Shown piece by piece: positions 26,697 through 36,000 of a stretch of DNA of 64,000 bases (positions within the stretch are counted from its first letter, which is position 1; every line of letters starts with the position of its first letter). The stretch lies in NCBI RefSeq assembly GCF_004366355.1, contig NZ_SODV01000001.1, positions 1,922,001 through 1,986,000 on the forward strand, read 5' to 3'. The notes under the pieces were generated by a model. It saw only the letters and a program-made list of their open reading frames with translations. It did no database searches and was not told where the DNA came from. Source of the stretch: Dinghuibacter silviterrae. GTDB lineage: Bacteria; Bacteroidota; Bacteroidia; Chitinophagales; Chitinophagaceae. The position numbers were made by a program, and so were the translations under genes.

Positions 26697-27329
26697 TTAA
26701 TCGGGCAACGTGAGGTAGTGCTGCCCCTCCCCATATTCCTTGTCCAACGCGTCCAGCACGGTTTTCAGGTGCCGCTCATTTCCAAGGAAGTCGGCCTTGC
26801 TCACGTCGATGAACAAGGTCTTCAGGTTGTGCTGGCGGATATATTGGGTATAGGTTTCCTGGAGCTGGTACAGGTACTCGTTGGGGATGTGTTGTTCGTA
26901 GGAACGGTTGCGTTTGCGGATGTTTTCCTGCAACTTGCTGACAGGGGCATGTAAGTAAACGAGCAGGTCCGGGCTGATGAGCTGTGGCTGGATGATGTCG
27001 AAGAGCTTTTGATACAGCCTGAACTCTTCATCCGACAGCGTGACCTTTGCAAAAAGAAGACACTTGGTGAACAGGTAGTCGGAGATGGTGAGGTTGCTGA
27101 ACAGGTCCCGGGAGAGGAGCTCCTTGAGCTGTTTGTAGCGCTCCGCCATAAAGAACAACTCCAGGGGAAAAGCGTATTGGGCGGGGTTTTCGTAAAATTT
27201 CGGGAGAAACGGGTTGTCCGCGAACTCTTCCAGGACGAGCCTTGCGCTGTAATGGCGGGCGAGGAGGTGCGCCAGGGTGGTCTTGCCCGCGCCGATATTG
27301 CCTTCGATCGTTATGAAACGGTAGTGCAT
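26697..27329 (-). CDS. deoxynucleoside kinase
   Basis: A 210-residue deoxyadenosine/deoxyguanosine-type kinase for nucleoside salvage. The P-loop is at the very N-terminus (FITIEGNIGAGKTTL). LEEFADNPFLPKFY is the substrate-binding segment with the catalytic acidic residue, and the lid contains RKRNRSYEQ. The ATG at 27329 is preferred over an in-frame TTG at 27344, which is preceded by a weak promoter-like TATCTTGG. It sits between folK and the MFS gene, all on one strand. Confidence 0.9.
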   Translation of the reverse strand: MHYRFITIEGNIGAGKTTLAHLLARHYSARLVLEEFADNPFLPKFYENPAQYAFPLELFFMAERYKQLKELLSRDLFSNLTISDYLFTKCLLFAKVTLSDEEFRLYQKLFDIIQPQLISPDLLVYLHAPVSKLQENIRKRNRSYEQHIPNEYLYQLQETYTQYIRQHNLKTLFIDVSKADFLGNERHLKTVLDALDKEYGEGQHYLTLPD

Positions 27330-27381
27330 GTTTGCGGGGTCCAAGATAGGGAAGGTCCCGCAGACTCGGCGGGGAAATTGT

Positions 27382-27861
27382 TCACACCCGTCGTACCTCC
27401 AGTGTATCGGGTGTCGCCGCCAGCAATTCCGCGACCGTTACCCCCGATACGGGATGAACAAGCTCCGGCGCCACCTCCGCGAGCGGCGCCAGCACGAAAC
27501 GCCGGTTGGCGATTTCGGGATGGGGAACGCGGAGCTCCGCAGTATCGATTATTGCGCGACCGTAAAAAAGAATATCGATGTCCATGAGCCGCGGCCCCCA
27601 CTTCTCCGCGCGGTTCCGGCCAAGCGCCGCTTCGATCGACCCGATGCGTTCCAACACGGCCCCCGGGGACAATGCCGTGTCCACGATCAGGACCTGGTTG
27701 AGAAAGGCGGGCTGGTCCTGGTTCCCCCAGGGTGCCGTTTCGTAAAGGGAGGAAGCCTTCCGGACGGGGCCGATGTCCCGGCCGACCAGGTCCCGGGCCG
27801 CCGCCAGCAATGCCTGCCGGTCACCCAGGTTCCCGCCCGTCAATAATATTACCTCGTTCAT
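27382..27861 (-). CDS. folK: 2-amino-4-hydroxy-6-hydroxymethyldihydropteridine diphosphokinase
   Basis: A 159-residue folate-pathway enzyme that transfers pyrophosphate from ATP to the pterin. The family signature is complete: LTGGNLGDRQALL at the start, SSLYETAPWGNQDQPAFLNQ, then WGPRLMDIDILFYG with the metal-binding Asp pair, and VPHPEIANRRFVLAPLAEV. Nearby folate genes are absent from the window. It is divergent from sppA with a 39-nt gap. Confidence 0.95.
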   Translation of the reverse strand: MNEVILLTGGNLGDRQALLAAARDLVGRDIGPVRKASSLYETAPWGNQDQPAFLNQVLIVDTALSPGAVLERIGSIEAALGRNRAEKWGPRLMDIDILFYGRAIIDTAELRVPHPEIANRRFVLAPLAEVAPELVHPVSGVTVAELLAATPDTLEVRRV

Positions 27862-27900
27862 GGCCCAAAATTCTATATTTAACCCATTATTTGGATCCCC

Positions 27901-29667
27901 ATGCGTAGTTTCTTCTCATCGTTTTTTGCGGCCCTGCTGGCCTTGATCATTTTCAGCATCATCGCCTTCTTCGTATCCCTTGGTATTATCGGGGTGATTA
28001 CCGCGAGGCTGACGTCCCACAAGACAAAGGTGGGGACAAATGCCGTGTTGTACCTGGACCTGTCCACGCCTATCCAGGAACAGGGAAGGACGGATGATGT
28101 GAGTAGCTTTTTCGGACGGGAAGACGCCACCAGCCCTGGTCTTTTCCAGGTGGTGCGGCTGCTCCGCTATGCGAAGACCGACAGCAGCGTCAGGGGGATC
28201 TTTATCCGCGCGGAAGGCAATGCCAACGGTTTTGCCACCAGCCAGGAACTGCGCCATGCCCTGGAAGACTTCAAAACCTCGGGGAAGTTTGTCTATGCCT
28301 TTGGGGACGTCATCGACCAGAAGGCCTATTACGTGGCGAATGCCGCGGACAAGATCTATTGCAACCCCGCGGGGGCCATGGAATGGACCGGCTTGTCCAC
28401 CCAGGTGATGTACCTCAAACACGCGCTGGACAAGCTCGGTATCGAGCCCCAGATCTTTTACGACGGCAAGTTCAAAAGCGCCACGGAGCCCTTGCGGACG
28501 GATAAAATGAGCGACGCCAACCGCCTCCAGACGGGGGAATGGCTGGGCGACCTCAACCGGGGGCTGCTCACGGCGGCCTCCGAGTCCCGCAAGATCGACA
28601 CCGCCACCCTGGCGGGTTTCGAACAAACCGGCGCCATCCAGACCGCACACGATGCGGATAAATACCACCTCGTTGACGGCACCCGCTACCGCGGTGAGGT
28701 CGTGGAAGAGCTCCGCCACAAGCTGGGTTTGAACGCGGGGGCTGACATCAATTTCGTGTCCCTGTCCAAATACGCCGATGCGATCGACCTCGATAACGAC
28801 GCCACCGACCGGATCGCGGTGATCTACGCCCAGGGCGACATCGTGTATGGAGCGGGCCAGGAAGGGGAGATCGGTTGCGACGAATACGTCAAATGGATCC
28901 GCAAAGCCCGCCAGGACGACCACGTCAAGGCCATCGTCCTGCGGGTCAATTCTCCCGGGGGAAGCTCCCTGGCCAGCGACATCATCCTGAGGGAACTGCT
29001 CCAGGCGAAAAAAGAAGGCAAACCCGTCGTCGTGTCGATGGGTGACCTCGCCGCCTCGGGCGGATATTACATCTCTTGCGGGGCCGATTCCATTTTTGCC
29101 GAGCCTGGAACCCTGACGGGGTCCATCGGGGTGTTTTCCATCATCCCCAACCTCCAGGGCTTTTTCAAGGACAAGCTCGGGGTGACTTTCGACGGCGTCA
29201 AGACAGCCCCCTTTGCCGACCAGGGTACCTTTAGCCGCCCGCTGACCGACGCGGAAAAGCGGTTCGCCCAGGCAGGCGTGGACAGCACCTATACGGAATT
29301 CAAAACCAACGTGTCCAAGGGCCGCCACCTGTCCCTGGACCAGGTGGAGACCATTGCCCAGGGCCACGTCTGGACGGGGGAACGGGCTTTGTCCATCGGG
29401 CTGGTGGACCGGTTGGGCCACCTTCAGGATGCCATCGACTGCGCCGCCCGTCTTGCCAGGATCAAAGAATACGGTCTCACCGAATACCCCGAGGCCAAGT
29501 CCGCCCTGGAGCGGTACTTCAAGAACTATGGTCACGGCGTCGCCGCCAAGGCCGTCAAAGACGAGCTTGGACCCGAGGGTTGGACGACGCTTCAGCAGAT
29601 GCGCCGGATCAAGGCGATGGTGGGCCAGGTCGAGGTGCGCTTGCCTTACGACGTGGATATCCGCTAA
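27901..29667 (+). CDS. sppA: signal peptide peptidase SppA, 67K type
   Basis: A 588-residue inner-membrane serine protease of the S49 family that clears signal peptides. One N-terminal membrane helix (FAALLALIIFSIIAFFVSL) is followed by two tandem S49 domains. The general-base Lys is expected in the first domain (GIEPQIFYDGKFKSATEP), and the nucleophile Ser is in the second (MGDLAASGGYYIS), as in E. coli SppA. The length matches the long form of the family. The downstream gap contains a strong GC hairpin before the ABC permease gene. Confidence 0.95.
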   Translation: MRSFFSSFFAALLALIIFSIIAFFVSLGIIGVITARLTSHKTKVGTNAVLYLDLSTPIQEQGRTDDVSSFFGREDATSPGLFQVVRLLRYAKTDSSVRGIFIRAEGNANGFATSQELRHALEDFKTSGKFVYAFGDVIDQKAYYVANAADKIYCNPAGAMEWTGLSTQVMYLKHALDKLGIEPQIFYDGKFKSATEPLRTDKMSDANRLQTGEWLGDLNRGLLTAASESRKIDTATLAGFEQTGAIQTAHDADKYHLVDGTRYRGEVVEELRHKLGLNAGADINFVSLSKYADAIDLDNDATDRIAVIYAQGDIVYGAGQEGEIGCDEYVKWIRKARQDDHVKAIVLRVNSPGGSSLASDIILRELLQAKKEGKPVVVSMGDLAASGGYYISCGADSIFAEPGTLTGSIGVFSIIPNLQGFFKDKLGVTFDGVKTAPFADQGTFSRPLTDAEKRFAQAGVDSTYTEFKTNVSKGRHLSLDQVETIAQGHVWTGERALSIGLVDRLGHLQDAIDCAARLARIKEYGLTEYPEAKSALERYFKNYGHGVAAKAVKDELGPEGWTTLQQMRRIKAMVGQVEVRLPYDVDIR

Positions 29668-29689
29668 AATCGCGTAGCTTCGCCCCGCC

Positions 29690-29715
29690 CGACGCGGGCC
29701 CGCAGGGCCCGCTCG
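29690..29715. repeat. GC hairpin between sppA and the ABC permease gene
   Basis: GCGGGCCC (29694-29701, the last C shared with the next line) pairs with GGGCCCGC (29705-29712) across a 3-nt loop, with a further CGA/TCG pairing outside. No T-run follows, so it may be a weak or factor-dependent terminator, or an mRNA structure 13 nt before the next ATG. Confidence 0.6.
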
Positions 29716-29728
29716 ACGATCGTCAACC

Positions 29729-30841
29729 ATGGCACAGCAATCATCGTACAACCAATGGCGGGCCATGTTCGCCATTGCCAAAGGAAGCTTCAGGGCCATC
29801 CTGCGCAGCCCCTCGGCCGTCGTATTCAGCCTCGGATTTCCGCTCATCTTTATCCTGGTGTTCGGGTTTATCGGCGGAGGTGGTCCCAGCATCCGTGTCG
29901 CCATGTCGCCCTCCAGCGATACGGCCAACTGGGTCTATTACGCCCTTGAAAAATTCGGTAACGTCAAACTGGTCACGGGCGAGCCGCAGGACAAAATCCT
30001 CTCCGACGTCCGCAAGGGCCGGATCACCGCAATCATCGACATCACCCGCAATCCGGCGGACAGCGCCTATCCCCGTTACACGATCCATACCACGACGTCT
30101 TCCGCTTGTATGGACAAGTTTCCCCTGCTGGAAACCGTCCTGAAAACCCTGAACGCAGAAATCGACAAAAGGGCTTTTCCCGGACGGCCGTCGTTTTCCA
30201 CCCTGGCCGAACCGGTGGTACTACCCGGCAGGGAATACCGGATGATCGACTTCATCCTGCCCGGCATGCTCGGCTTTTCCCTTCTCAGTGCCGGGATCTT
30301 CGGGGTGGCCTTCCTGTTCTTCAACCTCCGGCAGACGCTCGTCCTGAAGCGGTTTTTTGCCACGCCCATCCGCCGGACCTATATCGTGCTCGGCGAGGGC
30401 CTTTCCCGGGTGACCTTCCAGATGATCACCGCGGTGGTCATCATCGGGATCGGGTATCTCTCGTTTCACTTCACCCTGGTGCACGGCTGGGCGACCTTTC
30501 TCGACATGCTCCTGCTGAGCTTTATCGGGCTGGTGGTGTTTATGGGTTTTGGTTTTATCGTGTCCAGCGTGGCCAAGAACGAGAGCAGCATTCCCCCCTT
30601 CGCCAACCTGGTGACGATGCCGCAGTTTCTGCTGGGCGGCACCTTCTTTTCCACAGATGCTTTCCCCGGCTGGCTCCAAACCTTTTGCAACGCCCTTCCG
30701 CTCAAACAGCTCAACGACGCCATGCGCGACGTCGCGTTCGAGGGCGCGCATATATGGGACGTCAAGGGACAGATCGGCTACCTGCTCGCCTGGGGGATCC
30801 TGGTCTATGCCATCGCCATCAAAGTCTTTAAATGGGAATAG
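29729..30841 (+). CDS. ABC-2 type transporter permease
   Basis: A 370-residue permease of the ABC-2 family: one membrane helix near residues 30-50 (SAVVFSLGFPLIFILVFGF), a periplasmic loop of about 130 residues, then five helices from about residue 175 on (MIDFILPGMLGFSLLSAGIF, then FLFFNLRQTLVLKRFFATP with the coupling region). FGFIVSSVAKNESSIPPFAN and FLLGGTFFSTDAFPGWLQ are typical. No ATP-binding subunit gene is adjacent, so it must be encoded elsewhere. The substrate is unknown. The SRPBCC gene follows after 3 nt. Confidence 0.9.
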   Translation: MAQQSSYNQWRAMFAIAKGSFRAILRSPSAVVFSLGFPLIFILVFGFIGGGGPSIRVAMSPSSDTANWVYYALEKFGNVKLVTGEPQDKILSDVRKGRITAIIDITRNPADSAYPRYTIHTTTSSACMDKFPLLETVLKTLNAEIDKRAFPGRPSFSTLAEPVVLPGREYRMIDFILPGMLGFSLLSAGIFGVAFLFFNLRQTLVLKRFFATPIRRTYIVLGEGLSRVTFQMITAVVIIGIGYLSFHFTLVHGWATFLDMLLLSFIGLVVFMGFGFIVSSVAKNESSIPPFANLVTMPQFLLGGTFFSTDAFPGWLQTFCNALPLKQLNDAMRDVAFEGAHIWDVKGQIGYLLAWGILVYAIAIKVFKWE

Positions 30842-30844
30842 GCT

Positions 30845-31408
30845 ATGCAAAAGATAAAGTCGGTCATCATCGGTATCAGCATCCTCCTGGCTTTTCTTTG
30901 CCTGCTCACCGCCTTCTTCCCCCGTCACATCCTCGTTACCCGGAGCATCGTCATCGGCGTCCGGAAGGACAGTATTCAGGCCCTCCTGGAAGACTTCCAC
31001 CGCTGGCCCTCCTGGTGCACCTGGATGGGCACCGATAGCGCCGTCAACCGCGTCTATACCCCCGCCACCGACACCCACCAGGCTACCGTGACCTGGTATC
31101 CCAAGGGTCACCCCGAGAACAAGATGTTCATTTCCATCCTGCAAAGCGAGCCCGGCAACATTCGTCTTTTCTACCAATTCAGAAATTTGCTCCCCGCGGG
31201 CGGTGGATTCGACCTCTTCGAGAAAAAGGATAGCACCATTCTCCAATGGTCGCTGGAGGTCCGTTTGCGCTGGTATCCCTGGGAAAAAATTTCCGGAGTC
31301 GCCATGGACAAGGTGTGGGGGACGTCTATGAATGAAAGTCTTGGGCGGCTTAAGCATGAGGTGTATGGAGAGGCGGTGGCGCCCGACGATGATCAGGACG
31401 CCCGGTAA
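30845..31408 (+). CDS. SRPBCC-like membrane-anchored protein
   Basis: A 187-residue protein with an N-terminal membrane anchor (IIGISILLAFLCLLTAFF), then a domain resembling the SRPBCC/polyketide-cyclase fold. RSIVIGVRKDSIQALLEDF followed by HRWPSWCTWMGTD is the usual opening with its Trp-Pro-x-Trp turn. The later strands (TVTWYPKGHPENKMFISIL, STILQWSLEVRLRWYP) and the closing helix fit as well. Such domains bind small hydrophobic ligands, but none can be named. It starts 3 nt after the ABC permease and overlaps the convergent sigma gene by 16 nt. Confidence 0.75.
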   Translation: MQKIKSVIIGISILLAFLCLLTAFFPRHILVTRSIVIGVRKDSIQALLEDFHRWPSWCTWMGTDSAVNRVYTPATDTHQATVTWYPKGHPENKMFISILQSEPGNIRLFYQFRNLLPAGGGFDLFEKKDSTILQWSLEVRLRWYPWEKISGVAMDKVWGTSMNESLGRLKHEVYGEAVAPDDDQDAR

Positions 31409-31962
31409 ATCTCCGCAATCAACACCGCCAGCGCCAGCTTATCCACGCTCAGTTCACGGGCCAGCAGCCGGCGGGCCTCCACGAGGTGGTAACGGATGGC
31501 GTGCGGACTAAGGTTCATCCGTTCTGCAGTTTCCTTATAAGACAGCCCCTCGTCTTCGACCAGGCGATAAATTTCTTTTCGTTTCCCGGGAAGCGTCTCG
31601 ACGGCCTGGGCGTAGGCTTCGAGGGTTTGTTTGTAGTCCAAAGCGTCGTCCGGGGAGAGGGGGAGCTCCTGGCGTTCGTAGAAAAGACGGGCCCTTTGTT
31701 GCTCCTTGGCGGATTTCCGGAGCGCGTTGATCATGAGGTTCGTGGCGTAGGTCCGGAGCAGGGGGAGGAGGGCTTCGTCGTCGCTTAGTTTGTCGAGGTT
31801 TGCCCAAAGACGGATGTAAGTTTCCTGGAGGATATCGTGTACGCCTTCTTCCCGTTTGATAAAACTCCTAACGAAAATCTCCAGCCGGTAGAAGGTCTCA
31901 CCGTATATTTTCTCAAAACGGAGAACGGTTGCCTGGCCTGGAGATGGTCGATTTTCGGGCAT
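31393..31962 (-). CDS. ECF-type RNA polymerase sigma factor (FecI-like)
   Basis: A 189-residue sigma factor. Region 2 is seen in RFEKIYGETFYRLEIFVRSF and HDILQETYIRLWANL (-10 recognition and core binding). Region 4 is LPGKRKEIYRLVEDEGLSYK followed by the helix-turn-helix ETAERMNLSPHAIRYHLVEA. I start it at ATG 31962; the frame continues upstream to 32037, but that part crosses an AT-rich regulatory gap. It is divergent from the fecR-TonB gene block at 32064, a good candidate to be its target. Divergent placement is unusual, since fecI and fecR normally face the same way. Confidence 0.88.
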   Translation of the reverse strand: MPENRPSPGQATVLRFEKIYGETFYRLEIFVRSFIKREEGVHDILQETYIRLWANLDKLSDDEALLPLLRTYATNLMINALRKSAKEQQRARLFYERQELPLSPDDALDYKQTLEAYAQAVETLPGKRKEIYRLVEDEGLSYKETAERMNLSPHAIRYHLVEARRLLARELSVDKLALAVLIAEIYRAS

Positions 31963-32004
31963 GAGACACGAAATTAGGGCCTTCCCACCGGCGGCCTCTG
32001 TTAA

Positions 32005-32016
32005 CTTAATATTAAG
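32005..32016. promoter_or_regulatory. perfect palindrome in the sigma/fecR intergenic region, possible operator
   Basis: CTTAATATTAAG is a perfect 12-bp palindrome in the middle of the 101-nt AT-rich gap between the divergent sigma and fecR genes. A TACATTTT sequence that could be a -7 element lies at about 32033-32040. The role as an operator is inferred from position and symmetry. Confidence 0.4.
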
Positions 32017-32063
32017 CCGGGGGAAAATCCTGTACATTTTTTTCCCTGCGGTGTGTTCTATAT

Positions 32064-33044
32064 ATGCCGGACAAAAATCTGATTCGCAAATACCTCGATG
32101 GCCTTGCTACTGAAGAAGAAACGCGGGCCGTGATGGCGTATTTGGCGGCGGATGATTCCGACTGGCAGCCCTTGGAAGCGTGTTTTGCGGAAGTGGCGGA
32201 TCCGGCGCCGGACGTGGAGGGTAGCGTTTCGCTGAAGGAGGAGGTGCTCTCCGGGTTGAGACAAAAGCTATACCCGGCCGTAGCGGGGGAGCCGGTACGC
32301 GTTTATAGGTGGTGGCGCCTGGCCGCCGCCGCCGCGGTGCTGGCGGCAGCTGTGACGACCCTTTTGTATTACGCGCACACCCGGCACGACACGGAAGTGG
32401 CCGTAGTTTGGAAAACCTTGCACAACGCGGATGTGCACACCCGGTTGGGCGTTTTGCCGGACGGCTCGCAAGTATACCTGAGCCCCCATAGTACACTTTC
32501 CTACCCAACAGACTTTGTCCAGCACCGGGCGCTTCGGTTGGAAGGGGAAGCCTTTTTCGACGTTACCCGTGATGACCAACACCCGTTCGTGGTGGACGCA
32601 GGACCGTTGTCCACGCAGGTGTTGGGGACATCCTTTAATATAGAAGCGTATGGTGATGAGGGTACGGTGCGCATATCCCTGGTTCAGGGACGTGTGGCGG
32701 TGCGCAGCGACACCATGGTTCGGGTGCTGAAGGCGGGTGAGGTGCTGACATACGTCAGGAATGCAAAGACCATCAGCATGGAGGAGCTGAAGATGACTAA
32801 CGTACACGATTGGGAAGACGGCTATATGCTCTTTAACGAGGTCCCGGTGGCAGACGCTCTGGGGCGCATCGCCAAACGCTATGGCCTGTCCCTGGATATT
32901 CAAGACCCCGACGGCCTGCGTGGAAAGCACGTGACCGGCGTGTTCAAACAACAACCGCTTGCCCAGACACTCGATATTGTATTGTTCATTTCCCGATATA
33001 AATACCGTATCAAAGGGAATACACTGGTAGTGCTCCCGAAATAG
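32064..33044 (+). CDS. FecR family anti-sigma factor
   Basis: A 326-residue inner-membrane regulator. The N-terminal cytoplasmic helical part (NLIRKYLDGLATEEETRAVM, residues 5-24) would hold the sigma factor. One membrane helix follows at about residues 90-108 (LAAAAAVLAAAVTTLLYYA). The periplasmic FecR domain (VHTRLGVLPDGSQVYLSPHS, LEGEAFFDVTRDDQHPFVVD, VLGTSFNIEAYGDEGTVRIS) and a C-terminal STN-like part (ALGRIAKRYGLSLDIQD, GVFKQQPLAQTLDIVLF) complete it. By the FecIRA model it would relay the loading of an outer-membrane receptor, most likely the next gene, to the sigma factor encoded on the other strand. Confidence 0.92.
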   Translation: MPDKNLIRKYLDGLATEEETRAVMAYLAADDSDWQPLEACFAEVADPAPDVEGSVSLKEEVLSGLRQKLYPAVAGEPVRVYRWWRLAAAAAVLAAAVTTLLYYAHTRHDTEVAVVWKTLHNADVHTRLGVLPDGSQVYLSPHSTLSYPTDFVQHRALRLEGEAFFDVTRDDQHPFVVDAGPLSTQVLGTSFNIEAYGDEGTVRISLVQGRVAVRSDTMVRVLKAGEVLTYVRNAKTISMEELKMTNVHDWEDGYMLFNEVPVADALGRIAKRYGLSLDIQDPDGLRGKHVTGVFKQQPLAQTLDIVLFISRYKYRIKGNTLVVLPK

Positions 33045-33081
33045 CGAGAATATTCAATTCTTTTAAAAGCAAATCAAGACT

Positions 33082-36000
33082 ATGCTGTTTACCCGACAAA
33101 TGGCTGCCGGGATCCGCATGCCCATGCGGTCCATGCTTATCTGTCTCGTACTTCTGTCCTTCGGACGATGGGGGTACGCGCAGAACAACAAGTTTCCTTC
33201 CCTTACGGACAAAGTCACTTTCTCGGCCAAGACCTCTGATGCCGCCACCCTCGTGGAGGCCCTGCAAAAGCAGACGACCTATTCCTTTTATATGGACAAG
33301 GCCGCGCTCAGTGGGGTTTCCCTCCACGACCTGCATTTTCAGAACGTGTCCTTGGGAAGGGTGCTGCAATACCTGCAAGAGTATTGCGGCCTGTCGTTTA
33401 TGCTCAACGGTAAGACGATCGCGGTGTCCCGCGATCCCGATTTCAAACCGACCAGGCACGCGCATCAGGTGACCGGCCGGGTGGTCGATAGTAAAACGGG
33501 CGCCCCGATTTCCGGGGTGGACATCCAGGAAGATGGATCGAGAAGCGGGGCGGTGACCGACGCGAACGGGCGCTTTTCGCTCTATGTCAGCGATTCCTCT
33601 TCCGTGGTGACGTTTTCCTCGGTTGGTTACGATGCAAGGTCGGTGCACGCGGAGGACGCCGCCGCCCTTGAGGTCCGCCTGGTGCAGGATTCCAAATCCC
33701 TGGGTACGATCACCGTACAGGCTTATCGCAAGGTGAACACCGAGGCGGCCCTCCTCAGTGAGCGTCAGCACGCCTCTATCGTGATGGACGGGATTTCCGC
33801 CCAGAACATCGAAAAGACCGCGAGCATTACCACGACCCAGGCCCTCCAAAGGGTGTCGGGTGTGACGATCACCGACGACAAATACGTAGCGGTACGCGGG
33901 CTTGGTGACCGGAGTGTCATCGCCGAAATGAACGGGGTGCGGATGTCCTCCGCGGACCCGGACCGCAGTTCCATCCCGCTCGACCTGATCCCGGCCAACC
34001 TGCTGGACAATATCGAGGTGTACAAGACGTATACACCCGATCATCCGGCGGACGCTTCGGGGGGGATCGTTGAGCTAAAGACAAAGTCCATCCCGGACAA
34101 GCAAGTCCTGGATGTCACGGTGGAGACGGGCTGGAACAGCAACATCGGGATCGGGGGACAAGTGAACAGTTACTATAACAGCAACATGGGTTTTCTGGGG
34201 CAAAAGATCGGGAGTCACGATTTGCACCAGGACTTCCTGAACCTCAGTACCCAATACCCCGGTGGGTTGCCCCAGATTCAAAACATGATTGCGGGCGCCA
34301 GCAACAGCACCGCGGCCCTGCAGGAAGTAACCCGGATCAACAACATCATGCAGGGTGAATTCGACCCGGTGCTGACAACCCAATACAAAAAGGCGGCCCT
34401 GAACGGCATTTACTCCGTGACCTATGGCAATACGTTCAGGATCTTCCACGGGCACCAACTGGGAGTGATCGCCGGCGCCAGCTACTACCACCGGACGACG
34501 GATATTGACGGCGGTACCCTCAACCAGTACAGCCTGTACCAGGGGATCCTGACCGGTAACCCGGCCATCGACAACAACAGCCCCCGGATGATCCCCAACT
34601 ATATTACCCCCAATACCCTTGTCTTGGGTAAATACGTAGGACAGAAGGAGTACACCGGCACGGAATCGTTGAACTATGGTTTTCTCGGCGGGCTGGCCTA
34701 CCGGTTCAACCAACGGAACCAGGTCAGCTTCCAATACCTGGGTAGCCAGGGCGGGGAAACCCAGGCCAGCTACCTGACCGGACAATACGACTATACCTAC
34801 AACCTGTCGGGGCCGGTCTACAACACCGCCTATTCGCTCAAGCAGACGTTCAGAACCCTGAATACCTACAATTTCCAGGGGGAGCACAAGATAGGCAAGG
34901 GGGAATTCGCGCCCCGCCTCAGCTACAACCTGGCCACCTCCAGGGCGACGGAGAACGACCCGGACTACCGGTTCGTCAACCTGATCGACTACCGGCCCGT
35001 GGGCGGGTCCTATTATGGAACGCCCCCCACGGTTCCGGGGCAGGGCGGCGGCTACGCGGCCACCCCCGATATATACTCCCTGTTGTCGGGATATGTAGAC
35101 GGGTATGGTCCCTACGGAAAAATACAGGTGGACCCCAATGGCCGCCGCTACCGGAACATGACCGAAACCAATTACAACCATAAGGTGGACCTGACGGTGC
35201 CCTTTCCGCTGGGCGGGCTGACGCAGGTCTTCAAGGCCGGCTTTAACTACCTGCACCGGGACCGGAACTTCACCGAGCACGTGCTGTCCCTGCCGGGATC
35301 GAATTTTTCCAGTGAGGGCGCCTATCCCCTTTACTTAGTGAACGGGAACCTGAATGAACTGGTGGGGTCAAAGATCGTGGGTATACAGCAGCTCACATCC
35401 CCGACGGGTGAGGGCGCTCCCCTGGTCGGTGGCTTCCTGTACAACAGCCAGAAATCCCCCAACAATTACCAGGGGTTCTATGAAACCAACGCCTTCTACG
35501 GGATGCTGGACCTGAAGCTGCAAAAGAACCTTCGCCTGACAGGCGGGGTGCGCTTTGAAAAGACCAATATCCAAAGCGCGGTGGACACCTCCAATGTGTA
35601 CATCAGTCCTTCGCTCAAAAACGGGAGCGTGAACCTGGTATACGTCAATCCCAATTCGGGGTACAAAACCAATTACAAACCTTATTATTCCGCCAACCTG
35701 ACCTATACCCTCAGCGAAAAAATGAATTTCCGCCTGGCCTACAGCACGACGCTGGCCCGCCCGGAGATCAGGGAACTGACCAATGTGTACGAATACGATC
35801 CCTACCAGCAGGCGCTGGTGGTGGGCAACCCGGACCTGACGAACCAGGAAACAACCAACTATGACTTTCGCTGGGAATGGTTTCCGAAATCCGGGGAAGT
35901 GCTGTCCGCTTCCGCCTTTTACAAACAGATCAATCATCAGCTGGAAAAAGTATTTATCCTCAATTCCGCTGGTCTGAGCGCCACTTACCCGGAGTTCCCG

